DNA of 64,000 nt from Timema cristinae. Taxonomy: Eukaryota; Arthropoda; Insecta; Phasmatodea; Timematidae. Below the pieces are notes generated by a model that was given only the letters and a program-made list of their open reading frames with translations, did no database searches and was not told the DNA's origin. Positions 22,907-34,380 of this stretch are shown in pieces; the stretch's first letter is position 1, and every line of letters begins with the position of its first letter. Where the stretch lies: assembly GCA_039000515.1 (NCBI GenBank), contig JBCFYV010011135.1, positions 7,167,163 to 7,231,162 of the forward strand, written 5' to 3'. The position numbers and the translations under genes were made by a program.

Positions 22907-23038
22907 CACAAGATTTTTGGGACCTCTACGAGAAATGCCGAGAGGCGGGAAATGTAAGAACTAAGAGGGACTGGCGTCTTGGAGATAAAGAGAAGATTAC
23001 ACACTTTATTTTCAGTGCCAAAAAATTGAAATTTTAAC
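22907..23038 (+). CDS. Exon-like open segment after a splice acceptor-like site, unknown
   Basis: After a pyrimidine-rich stretch and ATTTAG at 22896-22901, the frame reads LNPQDFWDLYEKCREAGN, then VRTKRDWRLGDKEKITHF, IFSAKKLKF and stop. A GTAAGA donor-like site lies inside, at the AGN-VRT junction. A second open segment follows at 23064-23180 (DNQRRHDNFRPLVDLF, then NDDSWTFSEFW). The composition looks coding in an AT-rich setting. It could be exons of a host gene, a decayed transposon protein or chance. Confidence 0.25.
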
Positions 23039-23249
23039 AATTATTTCTTAAAATAATCTTTCAAGTGTTCATCAAAATGACAACCAGAGACGCCACGACA
23101 ACTTTAGACCACTGGTAGACCTCTTCAATGACGATTCTTGGACTTTTAGTGAGTTTTGGACCAACTCACAGTTTCAACGATGACCTCCTAGAACATCTTT
23201 TGAGTTGATATCAACCATTTTTGTTTTTAAGTTTTAATAGTTTTAATAT

Positions 23250-24380
23250 ATACACCACTTCGTCCTCTCTACGTAGACGTTATATTATTACGAACCTTTT
23301 CCACTACAATTTCAATACTTCGTGTTATTTTCTTCTAAAATTATATTTATTTTTCTCAAGCTAACTTGTTTTTTAACAATGACTCTGGAAATAATCTTTT
23401 AGCCAGAGTCATTCCTTCGACATGAGTGCAATGTCTTATCTTTTATTAATTTATTTTAACTATTAACCTCATAAAGGACATCTATTAATTGGATGTCTTA
23501 AGATATTATAATATTTTTTTATTATTATTATTTCAATAATTAACCACAAGGTTTGGACTTGAGGTTTTTATATTAATAGAACAAATTACTGAACTGTTAG
23601 TTGAATAACTATGAATTGTATTTTAAATTTATAATTTAGCAGATGTCTGTTAGGTAGGTTAAAATTCTAGGTAGACAATATTATTGATTAAAGTAAAAAT
23701 TAAACTTATTAATTTTTTTTCTAAGTCAAAACCATTGTTAAGTATTTTATTTATATTATGGTCACCATAATTCAATGTTACTATTGCTATAAAAATACAG
23801 ATTTAGCGATATCTCACCTGCAAGCAGTTCCCAAGGATGCTGACCTTGGAGGCCAGTATTGTTGTACGCAAGGGGAGTTTATTGTTGAATAGGTAGAGTA
23901 AAGGTATATTTTTTCACAACATGACTCAGAGGTCCTGAGAGAGTCTCGTGTTCGATTTTATGTATTATTATTGTTTTGAGTTTTACCCAAGATACTAATT
24001 TTGTTGTTGTTGTTAAGTGTAAATGTTGGTTTTGAACTCAAAGTATCTTATTCATTTTAAAACTGAGCTAGCCTACCATTTTTTATTATCTATTTTATGT
24101 ACTATTTATTTAATGACGTCACTGTACTTAAAATTAATAAATATATCAATGCCTTTTTTATATATATTTCTTCCTCTTTTTAATAAAAATACATTACACT
24201 CATTATTATTTAAAATATAAGAAAGTTTTTTATTTAAAATAATATTGTTTATATGTGTGTGAATATATTAGTATATATATATATATATTTCTATAAACGT
24301 CTCTATATGATCGTGCATTCAAATATGTATATATATGTATATAAATATATATATACATGTGTATGAGGGTATATATGGGC
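23250..24380. other. No gene seen
   Basis: AT-rich. (TA)n tracts near 24274-24360 lead into the MITE. Confidence 0.4.
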
Positions 24381-24385
24381 ATGTA

Positions 24386-24621
24386 CAGTAGCCCATGGCT
24401 TATTTGGTGCTGACTGACAGTTCACAGATGACAGCTAAAAGCTTTAAAAACCTACCAGACCAAATGATTTATATTCCTACGCCAAACCATATGATCTGCA
24501 AAAACATGTGTTTAGCAGCTATCACTTCTGATGGACAAAATTTAGATATATACCTAAATATTGATTGTCAGAAGTCAGCTGTGAGCTGTCAGTCAGCACC
24601 AAAGAAGCCATGGGGCTACTG
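24386..24621. mobile_element. TA-flanked MITE, copy 1
   Basis: 236-bp element with ~48-bp terminal inverted repeats (left CAGTAGCCCATGGCTTATTT; right-end complement CAGTAGCCCCATGGCTTCTT). Both arms contain GGTGCTGACTGACAG. It is flanked by TA on each side (24384-24385 and 24622-24623), the duplication of Tc1/mariner and pogo elements. A second copy lies at 41359-41592. No coding capacity. The 24395-24646 open frame is a by-product. Confidence 0.88.
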
Positions 24622-24959
24622 TATATACACACTGTATTTGAGTTAAGGTCTATGCAGCTACATAATAGTTGCGACCTATCTGGTCTGCCCACTGCCCTCA
24701 ATATGCTGCCCAAAGTGCATGGACATTTCCTTTCAAACACCAACCATACCATTTTACTATCTTTGTGTTTATTCTACCACCCATCCTCAACCCACCAACC
24801 TCCTAACGACGATCAAAATATTGCTGTTCCATATTCACTCTATCCTCCATTCTCCATATATTCTCTTTTTGTGGGCTCTCATCGATTCTCTTTTGTACCT
24901 GATTGAACGCTACCATTTCTTTGAAGTATTGAGAAGACAAACTTGTAGTTGATGTACAG

Positions 24960-25035
24960 ACTTGTTGTGTTCGAGTGGTTAGAGAGCTCAAACAATATCT
25001 TGAGGGCTTTGGTTCTATTCTAGAGTAGAATATCA
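24960..25035 (+). mobile_element. tRNA-like SINE head fragment, weak
   Basis: GTTCGAGTGGTTAGAGAGC resembles an A-box region and GGCTTTGGTTCTATTCTAG a decayed B box. Diverged. Confidence 0.35.
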
Positions 25036-26099
25036 TAATACTCATGGATAGATCTATAATTAATAATTAATCATATTCTTAGTCCTAAGTGCTTTTATCT
25101 GTTGTTTGTTATTGTAGGTTAAATTAGTTGATAAAATATACGCCTGTAATCATAAATTTCAAACAGATTGGTTTATTTTAATGATTAATAATGTATATTA
25201 ATTTAAATATTCTTAGCAATATTAATATAGATTATTATAATTAGAAATAGTAATATCATGCGGAATAAATTGGAGTTGTACACATATGAGATATAGTAGA
25301 AATAGGAGGTGAATAAGATGAATAAATGTAAGAAATTAGTGGATTAGAAATAGAATAAGAAGCAGGAGGCGATTAAGAATAAGATTTACAAAACATAAGA
25401 TTAGTGTAAATGGTTAAAGTAGCTTCCATTTTGGCTTAATAAGCTTATTTACCATGAATAACTATCCACACATTATCCATGGCCTTGTTAAACACTTGGT
25501 GCTTGTCAGTTGGTGCAACACCTTAGCATAAATTTCATATACATTTAAAAAAAAAAAACAAGATATAATAGCAATAATACATTTATTAATAACATCATAT
25601 AAGAAAATGTAAAGTATGGATTTAAAAATTATATTTTACATAGTATTTAAATGATAAAAAATAAAATATTATTCTACATGAAATCACCCTTTAGTAACTA
25701 TAAAATATTATTACTAGTAGTAATATTTAAATGTGTCTTAAGCCTCTAATATCAGTGATAGTAATAGTTAGATGTTCTAGATTTATGCAATGTTAATTTC
25801 ATGTTTTATTAACAATAACAAGTGTCTCCCCATTAAGTCATTTAGCTATAGATTTTTTATGAAGGTGATATTTTTTTAATCATTGAAGTATTTTGGTTTT
25901 TACTTTACCTCCATTATTGTTTCCAGTTTGTCGCCTGAATTAGTTTTTTATTCAAGCCATATATTCTCCACTACCGGTTTGCTAGGCCTGTCGTATCTTC
26001 ATATGCCTTATAATATAACTTAAGACTAGGACAGGCACAACATCCAGTCCTTGGCCGTCAATTTATCAATGTGAAAGAGTAAACCCATATGTTCATTAA
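25036..26099. other. No gene seen
   Basis: AT-rich intergenic DNA. A purine-rich patch at 25290-25390 resembles the 2.28-kb patch. Confidence 0.4.
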
Positions 26100-26188
26100 T
26101 CATTAATTTTTGGTGATGCCGGGAATCGGACCTGGGACCTCTACCTCAGTAGACAGACACGCTATTGACTGAGCTAAGGTGTTGGGTA
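26100..26188 (-). mobile_element. tRNA-like SINE head
   Basis: The complement reads CACCTTAGCTCAGTCAATAG (A-box region) and GGTCCCAGGTCCGATTCCCG (B-box region). The D-arm-like TAGCTCAG and T-arm-like GGTCCGATTCC are kept, but the cloverleaf is incomplete, so I call it a SINE head and not a tRNA gene. Confidence 0.6.
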
Positions 26189-26764
26189 AGTATTTTGTTA
26201 TTGCAATGGCCATGACTTCATTCAATAAGAAGAGGGTGCTACTGACAAACAAACTGTATTTGGAGATGTGGTTGATTGAAACTGGTGATGTATTGCATGT
26301 CACATTTGGGTATCATTTTAAAGGTAGATAAATCAATAATTAAGTCAGTAAACTCAAGCTAATACTTGTTCGGTAAGATGTTAACGTCTTGCCATTATTA
26401 AAAAAAATTATAATATACAAAAGAATATTTTCCTGTTCTGTCTGACTGTTAAACTTGTTCTCTTAACATACATGACGAGGATAAATTCAGGGTATTCAAA
26501 AACAAAGCATTTTTCAGAAAATATTTTATCTAAAATTGTGTGAATATTGTTGAAAGTATAGCAGGTTACATATTGATGAGTTACATATTATTAAATTATT
26601 ACCAGAAATGTTAGGGTACATACATTTAGCAAGTTACGGTGAGCAGGTTGTCCAATAAAATTGAAGAAACTAAAACTGCATTCATGCATTGACTTGCAAA
26701 CCTAATGGGTGAAAAGTAGTGTTAAGACATAGACGCAGATAGTAGGATAGTATTAGAATATATC

Positions 26765-26860
26765 TGAAGAAAATAGGATGTAATGGGGTGGACTGGATAT
26801 AACTAGCTCAAGATAGGGATAGGGTATAATGAGGGATACTGGATAGAAATGGCTAAAAAA
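26765..26860 (-). repeat. Two dispersed units of the 10.7-kb minisatellite, inverted
   Basis: GGATGTAATGGGGTGGACTG then CTAGCTCAAGATAGGGATAG, GGTATAATGAGGG, ACTGGATAG. This is the complement of the minisatellite unit, with AGCTAGCTC in place of the array's TAAATC. Units of the same type lie at 39605 and at the left edge of the array. Confidence 0.7.
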
Positions 26861-26884
26861 TATGTTAGCATTTTTTCAAGGCAG

Positions 26885-27330
26885 TTTCAACATTTAACCC
26901 TTCTAGCCCGTTAACATGTTTTACCAATTTTATCCATTTTGCATATTTTTCATCTTTTAAACCTTTTTAAACGTTTAGATAATTTTACCCACCTTCTTAA
27001 AAGTAATACCTTTTGGATCTTTCTTTCCCTTACTAACCTATTAACCCTTTTTACCCTCTTTATCCTTTCCACACCGGTTACGCTTTTTACCCCGTTAACC
27101 TTTTTTTTATCCCTATGTATCCTTTTATGACTTTTAATGTATTTACCTTTTTGATTTGTTTAAGTCCTTTCAACCTTTATACCCTTTATTCATTATGAAC
27201 TATTTTTAAACCCTTTTAACATTCTTACCCTCTTTGCCCTATTTACCATTTTTTGTTAAATTTTTTTCTTATTTCCATTTTTTAAATGTTGACCATTTTA
27301 CTGATTTTGGCCCATTTTGAAGATATTCAC
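26885..27330. repeat. Decayed pyrimidine-rich tandem repeat
   Basis: CCCTTTTAACC, TTTTTACCC, CCTTTTTA and TTTATCC words recur for about 400 bases, with strong T/C bias on the plus strand. Probably an old 12-17-bp repeat. Not coding. Confidence 0.55.
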
Positions 27331-27499
27331 AATATTTTCCCTTACCGAATTTGTAAAGGGTATAAAAAGAGTAAATAATTTAATAATTTTACAACTAAAA
27401 ATCTTACTGATACATAAACACTATTTATTTGAAATATATAACAACATTTAGCCATTAATATATCATGATGACATTAAAAGAGTTTGTTGTGAATAAAAA

Positions 27500-28485
27500 A
27501 CCATTCTTATTTACTTTTATTAACCACCAAACATTCATGGCCAACAAACCGCCATGGCAACTAAATTTCAATGGTCAACAAACTCTCATAGCAATCAAAC
27601 TTACATGGCCACCAAACTATACTGTCCACCAAACTAAATGGCCAACAAACACTCATAACAACCCAATTTCAATGGCCACCAAACTATACTGGCCACCAAA
27701 CTTAAATGGCCAACAAGCACCCATAGTAACCCAATTTCAATGGTCAACAAACTCTCATAGCAACCAAACTTACATGGCCAGCAAACTATACTGTCCACCA
27801 AACTAAATGGCCAACAAACACTCATAACAACCCAATTTCAATGGCCACCAAACTATACTGGTCACTTAACTTAAATGGCCACCAAATACCCATAACAACC
27901 TAATTTCAATAGCCAACAAACTCCCATAGCAACCTAACTTATATAGCCACCAAACTTTACTGGCCACCATACTTAAATTGCCAACAAATACCCATAACAA
28001 CCAAACTTACATGGCCAACAAGCTCCCATAGCAACCAAACTTACATGACCTAAATCTTCAATGGCTAACAAACTACCATGATAACCAAACTCCCATAGCA
28101 GACAAATTATCATGATAACCAGACTCCCATGGCAACTGAACTTACATGTCCAACAAACTTAATTGGGAAACAAGTTTATATGGTTAAAAAACTTACATGG
28201 CAGCAACATTTACATGGCCAACAAACCCCCATATCAACCAAAATACATAGCCATCAAACCTCAATGGCCAACAGTCTCCCATGGCAACCAAATTTACATG
28301 ACCAACAAGCTCCCATGACAACCAAATTCCCTTTATAACCAGACTCTTGTGGCAACCAAAATAACATAGCAACCAATCTTACATGGCAACCAAACTTACA
28401 TGTCCAACAAGCTTAGTTAGGAAACAAATTTACATCGCTAACAAACCTCCATATCAACCAAACTTATATAGCCAACAAACCACAT
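27500..28485. repeat. Degenerate ~30-bp tandem repeat with a 169-bp higher-order period
   Basis: ATGGCCAACAAACTCCCATA and GCAACCAAACTTAC-type units recur. A longer block beginning CTCTCATAGCAA at 27583 recurs at 27752 with nearly the same internal order (ACTATACTGTCCACCAAACT in both), so a ~169-bp block was duplicated after the short unit had diverged. The open frames here are repeat artefacts. Confidence 0.8.
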
Positions 28486-29685
28486 TACAAATAATTAAGA
28501 AACGTAATAGTATAGCTTTCTCACGTCGTTAATATTTCTTCAATTTTTTCCGCCTTTAATTAATTAAAAAATTCAAAACCACTTTAAAATTCCTGCTTCA
28601 AGGTGCACATGTTTGTTCACAGGGGCTGGAAAGATTTAAATTTCAAAAATCAAGATGCAGTAGATGACGCGCAACACTCATGACAGACAAACTCTTAGGG
28701 GTACTATGACGTGAACCAAAACTTATAAAAGTCACGTCATCAAACTAAAACTCCTCATATATAAGGGTTATGTATTATCAATTATCATTTAATCTAGTAG
28801 ACAAGCTTACATTCCAATAAATATTGCAACGCTCAAAAAATAAGGGATGAAGCTGATAAGGAATATGTGACATTTATTCACGTGGACACTATGCCCATCC
28901 TTGCTTTGTCATTTGTGACCAAACAAATATATTTATGTTACCGTTACAAAAGTTGACTAATCCATCTTACTACTTTTATAATGTAAATATTGCTGTAGTA
29001 GCCCGTCAACTATCAACAACAACAACAACAACACTTATTTCCAAACAATAACAGTAACCATAAACAAAATGTACAAATTGTTTAATTAGTTCAGTGCCGA
29101 GTAGGCTTGCTACGTCACGTAATAAAACCATAAAGGTTGCAACTTAAAAAGAGGTGGTTGGTCGGAGGAGTAATAAACGCCATCTTGGGGATTAAATACA
29201 TCAGTCCTTTGTATAATTCTAGAAACCTCGGGAGTTCGGAAGCTTGATGCCGTTATACTTTGGGACTTAAGATCTCGTGTAACTCACCTAGACGATAAAG
29301 ACCAGTAGTATGGTGGATATATTGCATTCTTATAAGTCTATAATATATATATAATTTGAAAAAAGAGTCAAGTCCATTGGTGTAAGCAATCTAAGCAATG
29401 ATGTTTTATATCTGATTTAAATGGTTTAACATGATGTATTGTAATATGGATTGTTTGCATTTTTTATGTTAATTATTAATATACTATTGTGAGACAAGAT
29501 TTTTATCCTGTTAATATCTTACTGCAACATTTGTTTGGATATATTTACAGTTTTGTGCACACGTACAGAATTGTGTCATCAGCATATATAATAAATATGA
29601 CAATTCTGTATGCAGTTTGCCATTGTTGCTGTATAGATTGCATGTTCCAAAATAAAATATAATATTGAGAAATTAAATATAAATA
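28486..29685. other. No gene seen; two short regulatory-like patches
   Basis: Holds an ATGACGTGA/TCACGTCAT inverted pair around TATAAAAG (28706-28740) and a GC-richer patch at 29095-29330 with CGCCATCTTGGG. (CAA)n lies at 29013-29032. No reading frame is recognised. Confidence 0.35.
28706..28740. promoter_or_regulatory. Inverted CRE-like half sites flanking a TATA-like box
   Basis: ATGACGTGA (28706-28714) and its exact complement TCACGTCAT (28732-28740) frame TATAAAAG (28724-28731). bZIP proteins of the ATF/CREB type bind TGACG-containing sites. The arrangement is seen directly; function is inference. Confidence 0.25.
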
Positions 29686-29687
29686 AA

Positions 29688-30170
29688 AGCCAGGGAATAG
29701 ATACAATTAAAATCAAACACTGAAAAATTATCAACAGTCAAACTAACCGTTGATAATAAAACAAGTTAATCTTTATGTACAAAGTTGTGTAATTCCACAA
29801 AAAATTAAAGCAGAAATTAAAAGACCCATTTATAAAAAACTAAAGCACTCAGATTAAAGAAATTATAGACCTATAGCAATTCAGCCTTTTAGACAAAATT
29901 ATTGAAGGTTATATTGTCGACTACTTAATATATTATTTAGATAAACATATAATAATTTGCCAAAAACCATACGGATCAAAAAAATGGTAATTACATAAAT
30001 TTTCACATGTTTACTACTGAAATTATTAAGAGATTAAATGAAACAAACAAATAGCTATTGCATTTATAGACATGTTGAAAAATTTTGATGCTTTAGATAA
30101 AGAGAGTGATAATAGATTGTAATCATTTTATGGAATTGGTATCAGAGCTAATATATATGAACCAGTATAT
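29688..30170 (+). pseudogene. LINE reverse-transcriptase palm-domain remnant
   Basis: The plus strand, with several frameshifts and stops, reads IPQKIKAEIKRPIYKK, then NYRPIAIQPF (29861 on), KIIEGYIVDYLIYYLDKHII, QKPYGS, EIIKRLNET, and at 30063 FIDMLKNFDALDKE followed by YGI-IRANIYE. These are successive RVT_1 motifs of a non-LTR retrotransposon, including the F-D---AFD motif with its catalytic aspartate. The endonuclease part and the YxDD region were not found. It is heavily decayed and may belong to the same or another LINE family than the 3' ends found elsewhere. Confidence 0.8.
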
Positions 30171-31005
30171 GTAAAGAAACAAATAAATGTGATCTTTTTA
30201 AAACCATTATGTTCATAATTCAATATCTTCATCATCAATAATTTGATTAAAATAATTTTAAGTTTAGCTCGAGTATTTGCTGGCCACGTTTGCCCCTCCC
30301 CTCTTTTCCACCTTGCCCCTATCTGGCAAGCATACTTATCAACCAACTCGTCCATGGACATACTTTTTTTATGTATATGTTACCGTCTAAACCCGATTCC
30401 AGCACAAACTAGATTGGAATAAGCCGAATTGATACATTCTAAGAGGATCAGGATTTACTAGTTCACCATAGTATACATTATTTAATCCTGAAATTTCGGC
30501 CAAACTCATAGAGTAAATTAGCATGGTCTACAATTTTACCAGGCCGAATCAGGTTTATGTTAGGCTAGGCTAGGTTATGTTAGCTCCAGGTAGGTCAGAT
30601 TAGGCTAAGTTCGTTTAGGTTAGGTTAGGTCAGGTCAGGTTAGTTAAGGTTAGGTTATCTAACAACATCTGCGCGTGAGCTGTGCATGATGAAACACGTC
30701 CTAGGTATATTCATAGCTTCATGAATTAAGAAGGAATAAAACTGTTATTGCCTAAAAACTTCGCTATATAAGTTTATCCATCCTACAAATGGCAGGATGT
30801 GTCGATCCAGCCTATAGTCTGATCTAATCTTTTATGAAATAGGGTTTGGACTTTAACATATATATAATTGCCCCTGGGTACCACATCTACAATAATTAAA
30901 CTCCTCCACTGCAATTAGTTACTGAAGAAAATTTTCGTATTTTTTTTAATTCAAAATTTCCAATATAATGTTCATCTCAACTTGTATTGGATTGAATATT
31001 GATTC
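30171..31005. other. No gene seen; TTAGGT-rich patch
   Basis: At 30560-30660 TTAGGT, TAGGC and TCAGG hexamers recur (for example GTTTAGGTTAGGTTAGGTC). It is a degenerate hexamer cluster, not a clean TTAGG telomere array. Confidence 0.45.
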
Positions 31006-31007
31006 GT

Positions 31008-31262
31008 TTTAGCACTGCAACTTACTACCTGTTCAGGTTGTGCACATATGTACTACTATACTTTAGTGAGTAGGGATGAGGTAGATTGAATTTAGAGAAA
31101 GTATAATGACATTCGATTGGAGATAGAATGGAAAACCGTGTAGGGATACTACCCTCAGTACATCCAAATGGTAATTCTAGCACCGATATCTCTGTCATCG
31201 AAAGTTTAATGTATTGTGAGAGTGATTCCTTAGACCATGTGGTAATCGGAGCAGGTATTATT
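31008..31262 (-). mobile_element. SINE family 1, full-length diverged copy
   Basis: The complement has the tail at 31010-31050 (from AACTTACTACCTGTTCAGG), body around GGAAAACCGTGTAGGG, and head ending at CATGTGGTAATCGGAGC. Confidence 0.7.
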
Positions 31263-31885
31263 AAATTGTTTTCAAAAATATATCTCGCGTTTAGAGGCAT
31301 AAACGTATAAGCATAAAATGTCTCATGTATGAATAATGTGTAAAATCTTTGTAGTAATATTTTAATGCACTACCTGTTATGAAACTTAAGTTTCTTAACC
31401 TAGAGTCATATGACTAAAACACTCGGGGCGATAAATTACATCTTTTGTTTGCCCTCAGATTTATAATAAATATATCACTGGTAAGATAAAGTTAATTTAT
31501 TTCGATAGTTAAATCCCATATAAAATTCTTAAATGATCATGTGTACTTCATTGGATTTGATATTAAACTAATGTAACCGTTGTGAATAATTGCATTAATG
31601 AATTTACGTTTTAACGTTCTCGTAAAAGTTCAATCCATACCTAAAACTAGAATTATGTCCCATAAAAAAGATGATGCTTGACCTAGTTTGAATAAAGTAT
31701 TCAAAATCCAAATTGGTTATAAAGTTACCCTAATAAATTTGTGGTAGTCTAAATTTCTAAATCCTTTATTTTATTTAAATAGTTTTAGTAGTGTTAAATA
31801 AACTATTTATATTTGTTATGTTTTAATCTGAGTTTTGATAGCTATAAATAAAACATATTTTATTTTTTGAACATAATCTATTAAT
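31263..31885. other. No gene seen
   Basis: AT-rich intergenic DNA. Confidence 0.45.
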
Positions 31886-32140
31886 ATCATTGCGTTCTGT
31901 TCAGGTTATACGCATATGTAGGTGTATTATTTATGATAATGTGTTAATGATGAGGAAGGTTACATAGAGGGGAAGTGTATCCACACTTGCGTGGAGGAAG
32001 AGTGGGAAACTATTTAGGAAGATCACTCTCATTACACCTGACCTGGATTTCAAACCTCAGTATCTCTGTCATCGGTGGTCTAGTTTATTGGGAGAATAAC
32101 GTCTTACACAATGCGGCCACTGAAGCAGGTAGTATACAGG
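31886..32140 (-). mobile_element. SINE family 1, near full-length copy
   Basis: The complement carries the body at ACTTGCGTGGAGGAAGAGTG, a degraded B box at TGGATTTCAAACCTC, and a head ending AATGCGGCCACTGAAGCAGG. It lies directly left of a LINE 3' remnant. Confidence 0.8.
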
Positions 32141-32146
32141 AAAATG

Positions 32147-32445
32147 TAGAAAGTTACACAATGAAAAACTTCATGACTTTCAGGCATCCCCAAACTTTTG
32201 AATGATAATCAAGGCACCTAGGCTGAGGTGGGTGGTCATGACAGATGCTTACACGACACTTTTGTTGGGAAACCTGAAGAGAAAAGACCCCTTGGTATGC
32301 CAATACGTCGATAGGAGGATAGTGTGAAAATGTATTGGGAAGAGGTTTAGGTTTCCAGTCAGGGATTGGATGAAGGTATCTTTAGTTAGGGTTGAATGAC
32401 GAGCTTACATTAAGTTGGCCGTGAACTTTAGAGCTTATTAAGGAC
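32147..32445 (+). pseudogene. LINE reverse-transcriptase 3' end, decayed
   Basis: DNA at 32153-32205 (TTACACAATGAAAAACTTCA to GATAATCAAGGC) parallels the minus strand at 8262-8200. Translation gives IIKAPRLRWVVM, then GKPEEKRPLGMPIRR, a stop, EDSVKMYWEEV and AVNFRAY, matching the LINE end pattern GKPEGKRPLGRPRRRWEDSV. Frames shift at least twice. Confidence 0.8.
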
Positions 32446-32721
32446 AAATGCTTAGAATGAATTAAGCAACAATTTAGTCTTCCTCATTAAAAATATTAAC
32501 ATATTATATTATTTAAAACTTTATCATTATTAATATTTCAGCCCGAAAGGAAGTTTATTTTAAATCCCAACGTATATTATTAAACAAAAAGTGAAATATT
32601 TATTTTAAATTAAGGAAATAAAATATAATAAGAGATTTCATCAGAAAATAAACACAACTAAAACCAAAACAAACAAGTAGGGTAAAATATTGTTCGTAAT
32701 AATTTGTTCATTTTTTCTTTG

Positions 32722-32965
32722 ATACAGCTTCTTACTACCCGTTTGGCTTGCTCCGATATTTACTATTTTAGCTAATATGATAGTTATGAGGAAGGTGGGG
32801 TTTAAAGATAGTTTACACGCGATTGCGCGGGAGGAGAATGGAAAACCAAATAGTAAAAACCACTTCCAGCGCACCCAATTGGGTTATTTACTTTTTTATT
32901 AGTCACATTGGCAGCACAGTATTTTACGAGAGTGACGCCTTAGTCCAGGATCCACAAAACTCACG
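32722..32965 (-). mobile_element. SINE family 1, degraded copy
   Basis: The complement has the tail (from GCTTCTTACTACCCGTTTGG), body GGAGGAGAATGGAAAACC, and a head remnant near AGAGTGACGCCTTAG. The B-box region is disrupted. Confidence 0.65.
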
Positions 32966-34130
32966 GCACGTCCCACGAGGCATATCTGAACATCCCTCTA
33001 GTCTGATGTACTTTATATTACTATTAGTCCTGCAGTTATACATGCACACAAACAATAATAGATTGATAATTATTGTGTACATTTCTGTCTGTTATAAGGC
33101 TTACCTTGCATTTGAGAATTAAGAGATATATAATATAACCTAATTGTTTAGTGACAATAATTACAATAAATTATAATAATATTAGAATTAATGAAATTTA
33201 TACAAATCTTAGGTCTGTAAAACTAGTAAAATCATGTATATAAAAATATATGAAAATTTTGATTATAACTACCTATTATAAATTGTAAAAAATATATGAA
33301 TTAAATTGCTTTAATGTATTTGTCAATTTGAGTTATTTAGAGAATTTTGAGGAAAAAATGAATATATTAATAGTACAATTTGCAGAATAATATTAAATTA
33401 TTTTAGAAAACCAGTCAAACTGACATTAAAAAAAGCGCCGAAAACTTATAAACCATCCTTGCTATAACTTTCTATAAATCGTGACTTTTTGAAATCTGTG
33501 CCAAATTAATAACTAATAAAAACCACTACCTACAACTCACAAACGCTATACAAACTATTGTGCACAAGCTTGAAATTTGGCTACATGTTTTTTCAATCAG
33601 AGGTTGCACCCAAAAAGGAATGACAACCTAATAGGTTATAATAATTTTATACACACAAATACCTTAACATAAGAGTGAGTTTGTTCAAGATATAAAGTAC
33701 AATAAATAGCCAGCTATTTTTCTCGTGTCTAAAAGTCACTAATCTTAGCGAAGAGCGTTGAAACGACAGTGCGCCATGGGAAGACCACAAATAACCCCTG
33801 CAACTAGGGTGCAAGCTTTGTCTAGTTCTGTAATAACTTGCTGCAGAAAGCACACATAATGACAGTCACAAGTCAAAGAAACAGTGTTTGATAATAAAGA
33901 CGGAAATAACCCCTTAAACTAATAAGTAACAAATGCAAACAATTCAAGGGCATTTACGCCAACCTAAATATTTTTTGTGAACCACAAGCATTTAAACTAA
34001 CATGATAATGGAACAAACATCTCCTTAGACTTATAAGCATGTAGTGGATAAAATTCAATGGCAATAACCCCGTATTTAATAGGCTTGAAATACCCAAGTT
34101 CAATGGAAACAACGCCATCTTAAGGTGGAA
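32966..34130. other. No gene seen
   Basis: AT-rich, with a moderately GC-rich block at 33750-33850. Nothing recognised. Confidence 0.4.
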
Positions 34131-34136
34131 TCGATG

Positions 34137-34380
34137 GGAACCCGAGAAAATGTCAGTGTTTTTGCAGTTTTTATAGCAAAACTTTTTTGAGTAAATAAAT
34201 ACAATTTGGCTCCAGTACAAACATAAAATTCTTAAAATATCTGTCATGAGCATGTTGGCCTTATCTAACAAACTTTTTAAATGAAGAGAAAAAGTTGTCA
34301 TAAAATTCCAAAACAACCTTGATCGATATTCAAGAAATTTTTACGTCACCATGTGAAAAAATTTATATTATATGTCTTAA
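34137..34380 (+). repeat. Dispersed repeat of unknown class, copy 1
   Basis: GTCAGTGTTTTTGCAGTTTT, AAATGAAGAGAAAAAGTTGT and GATATTCAAGAAATTTTTAC recur in the same order and orientation at 44920-45170. Both copies lie outside the other repeats found here. Confidence 0.7.

Noticed and set aside
24803..25045. 80-codon minus-strand open frame
   Set aside because: Partly overlaps a tRNA-like SINE head; peptide composition follows local purine bias; no domain seen.
30560..30660. Telomere-like TTAGG sequence
   Set aside because: Units are degenerate TTAGGT/TAGGC/TCAGG hexamers and not a TTAGG pentamer array; there is also a short TAACCTAACC patch at 60.76 kb.
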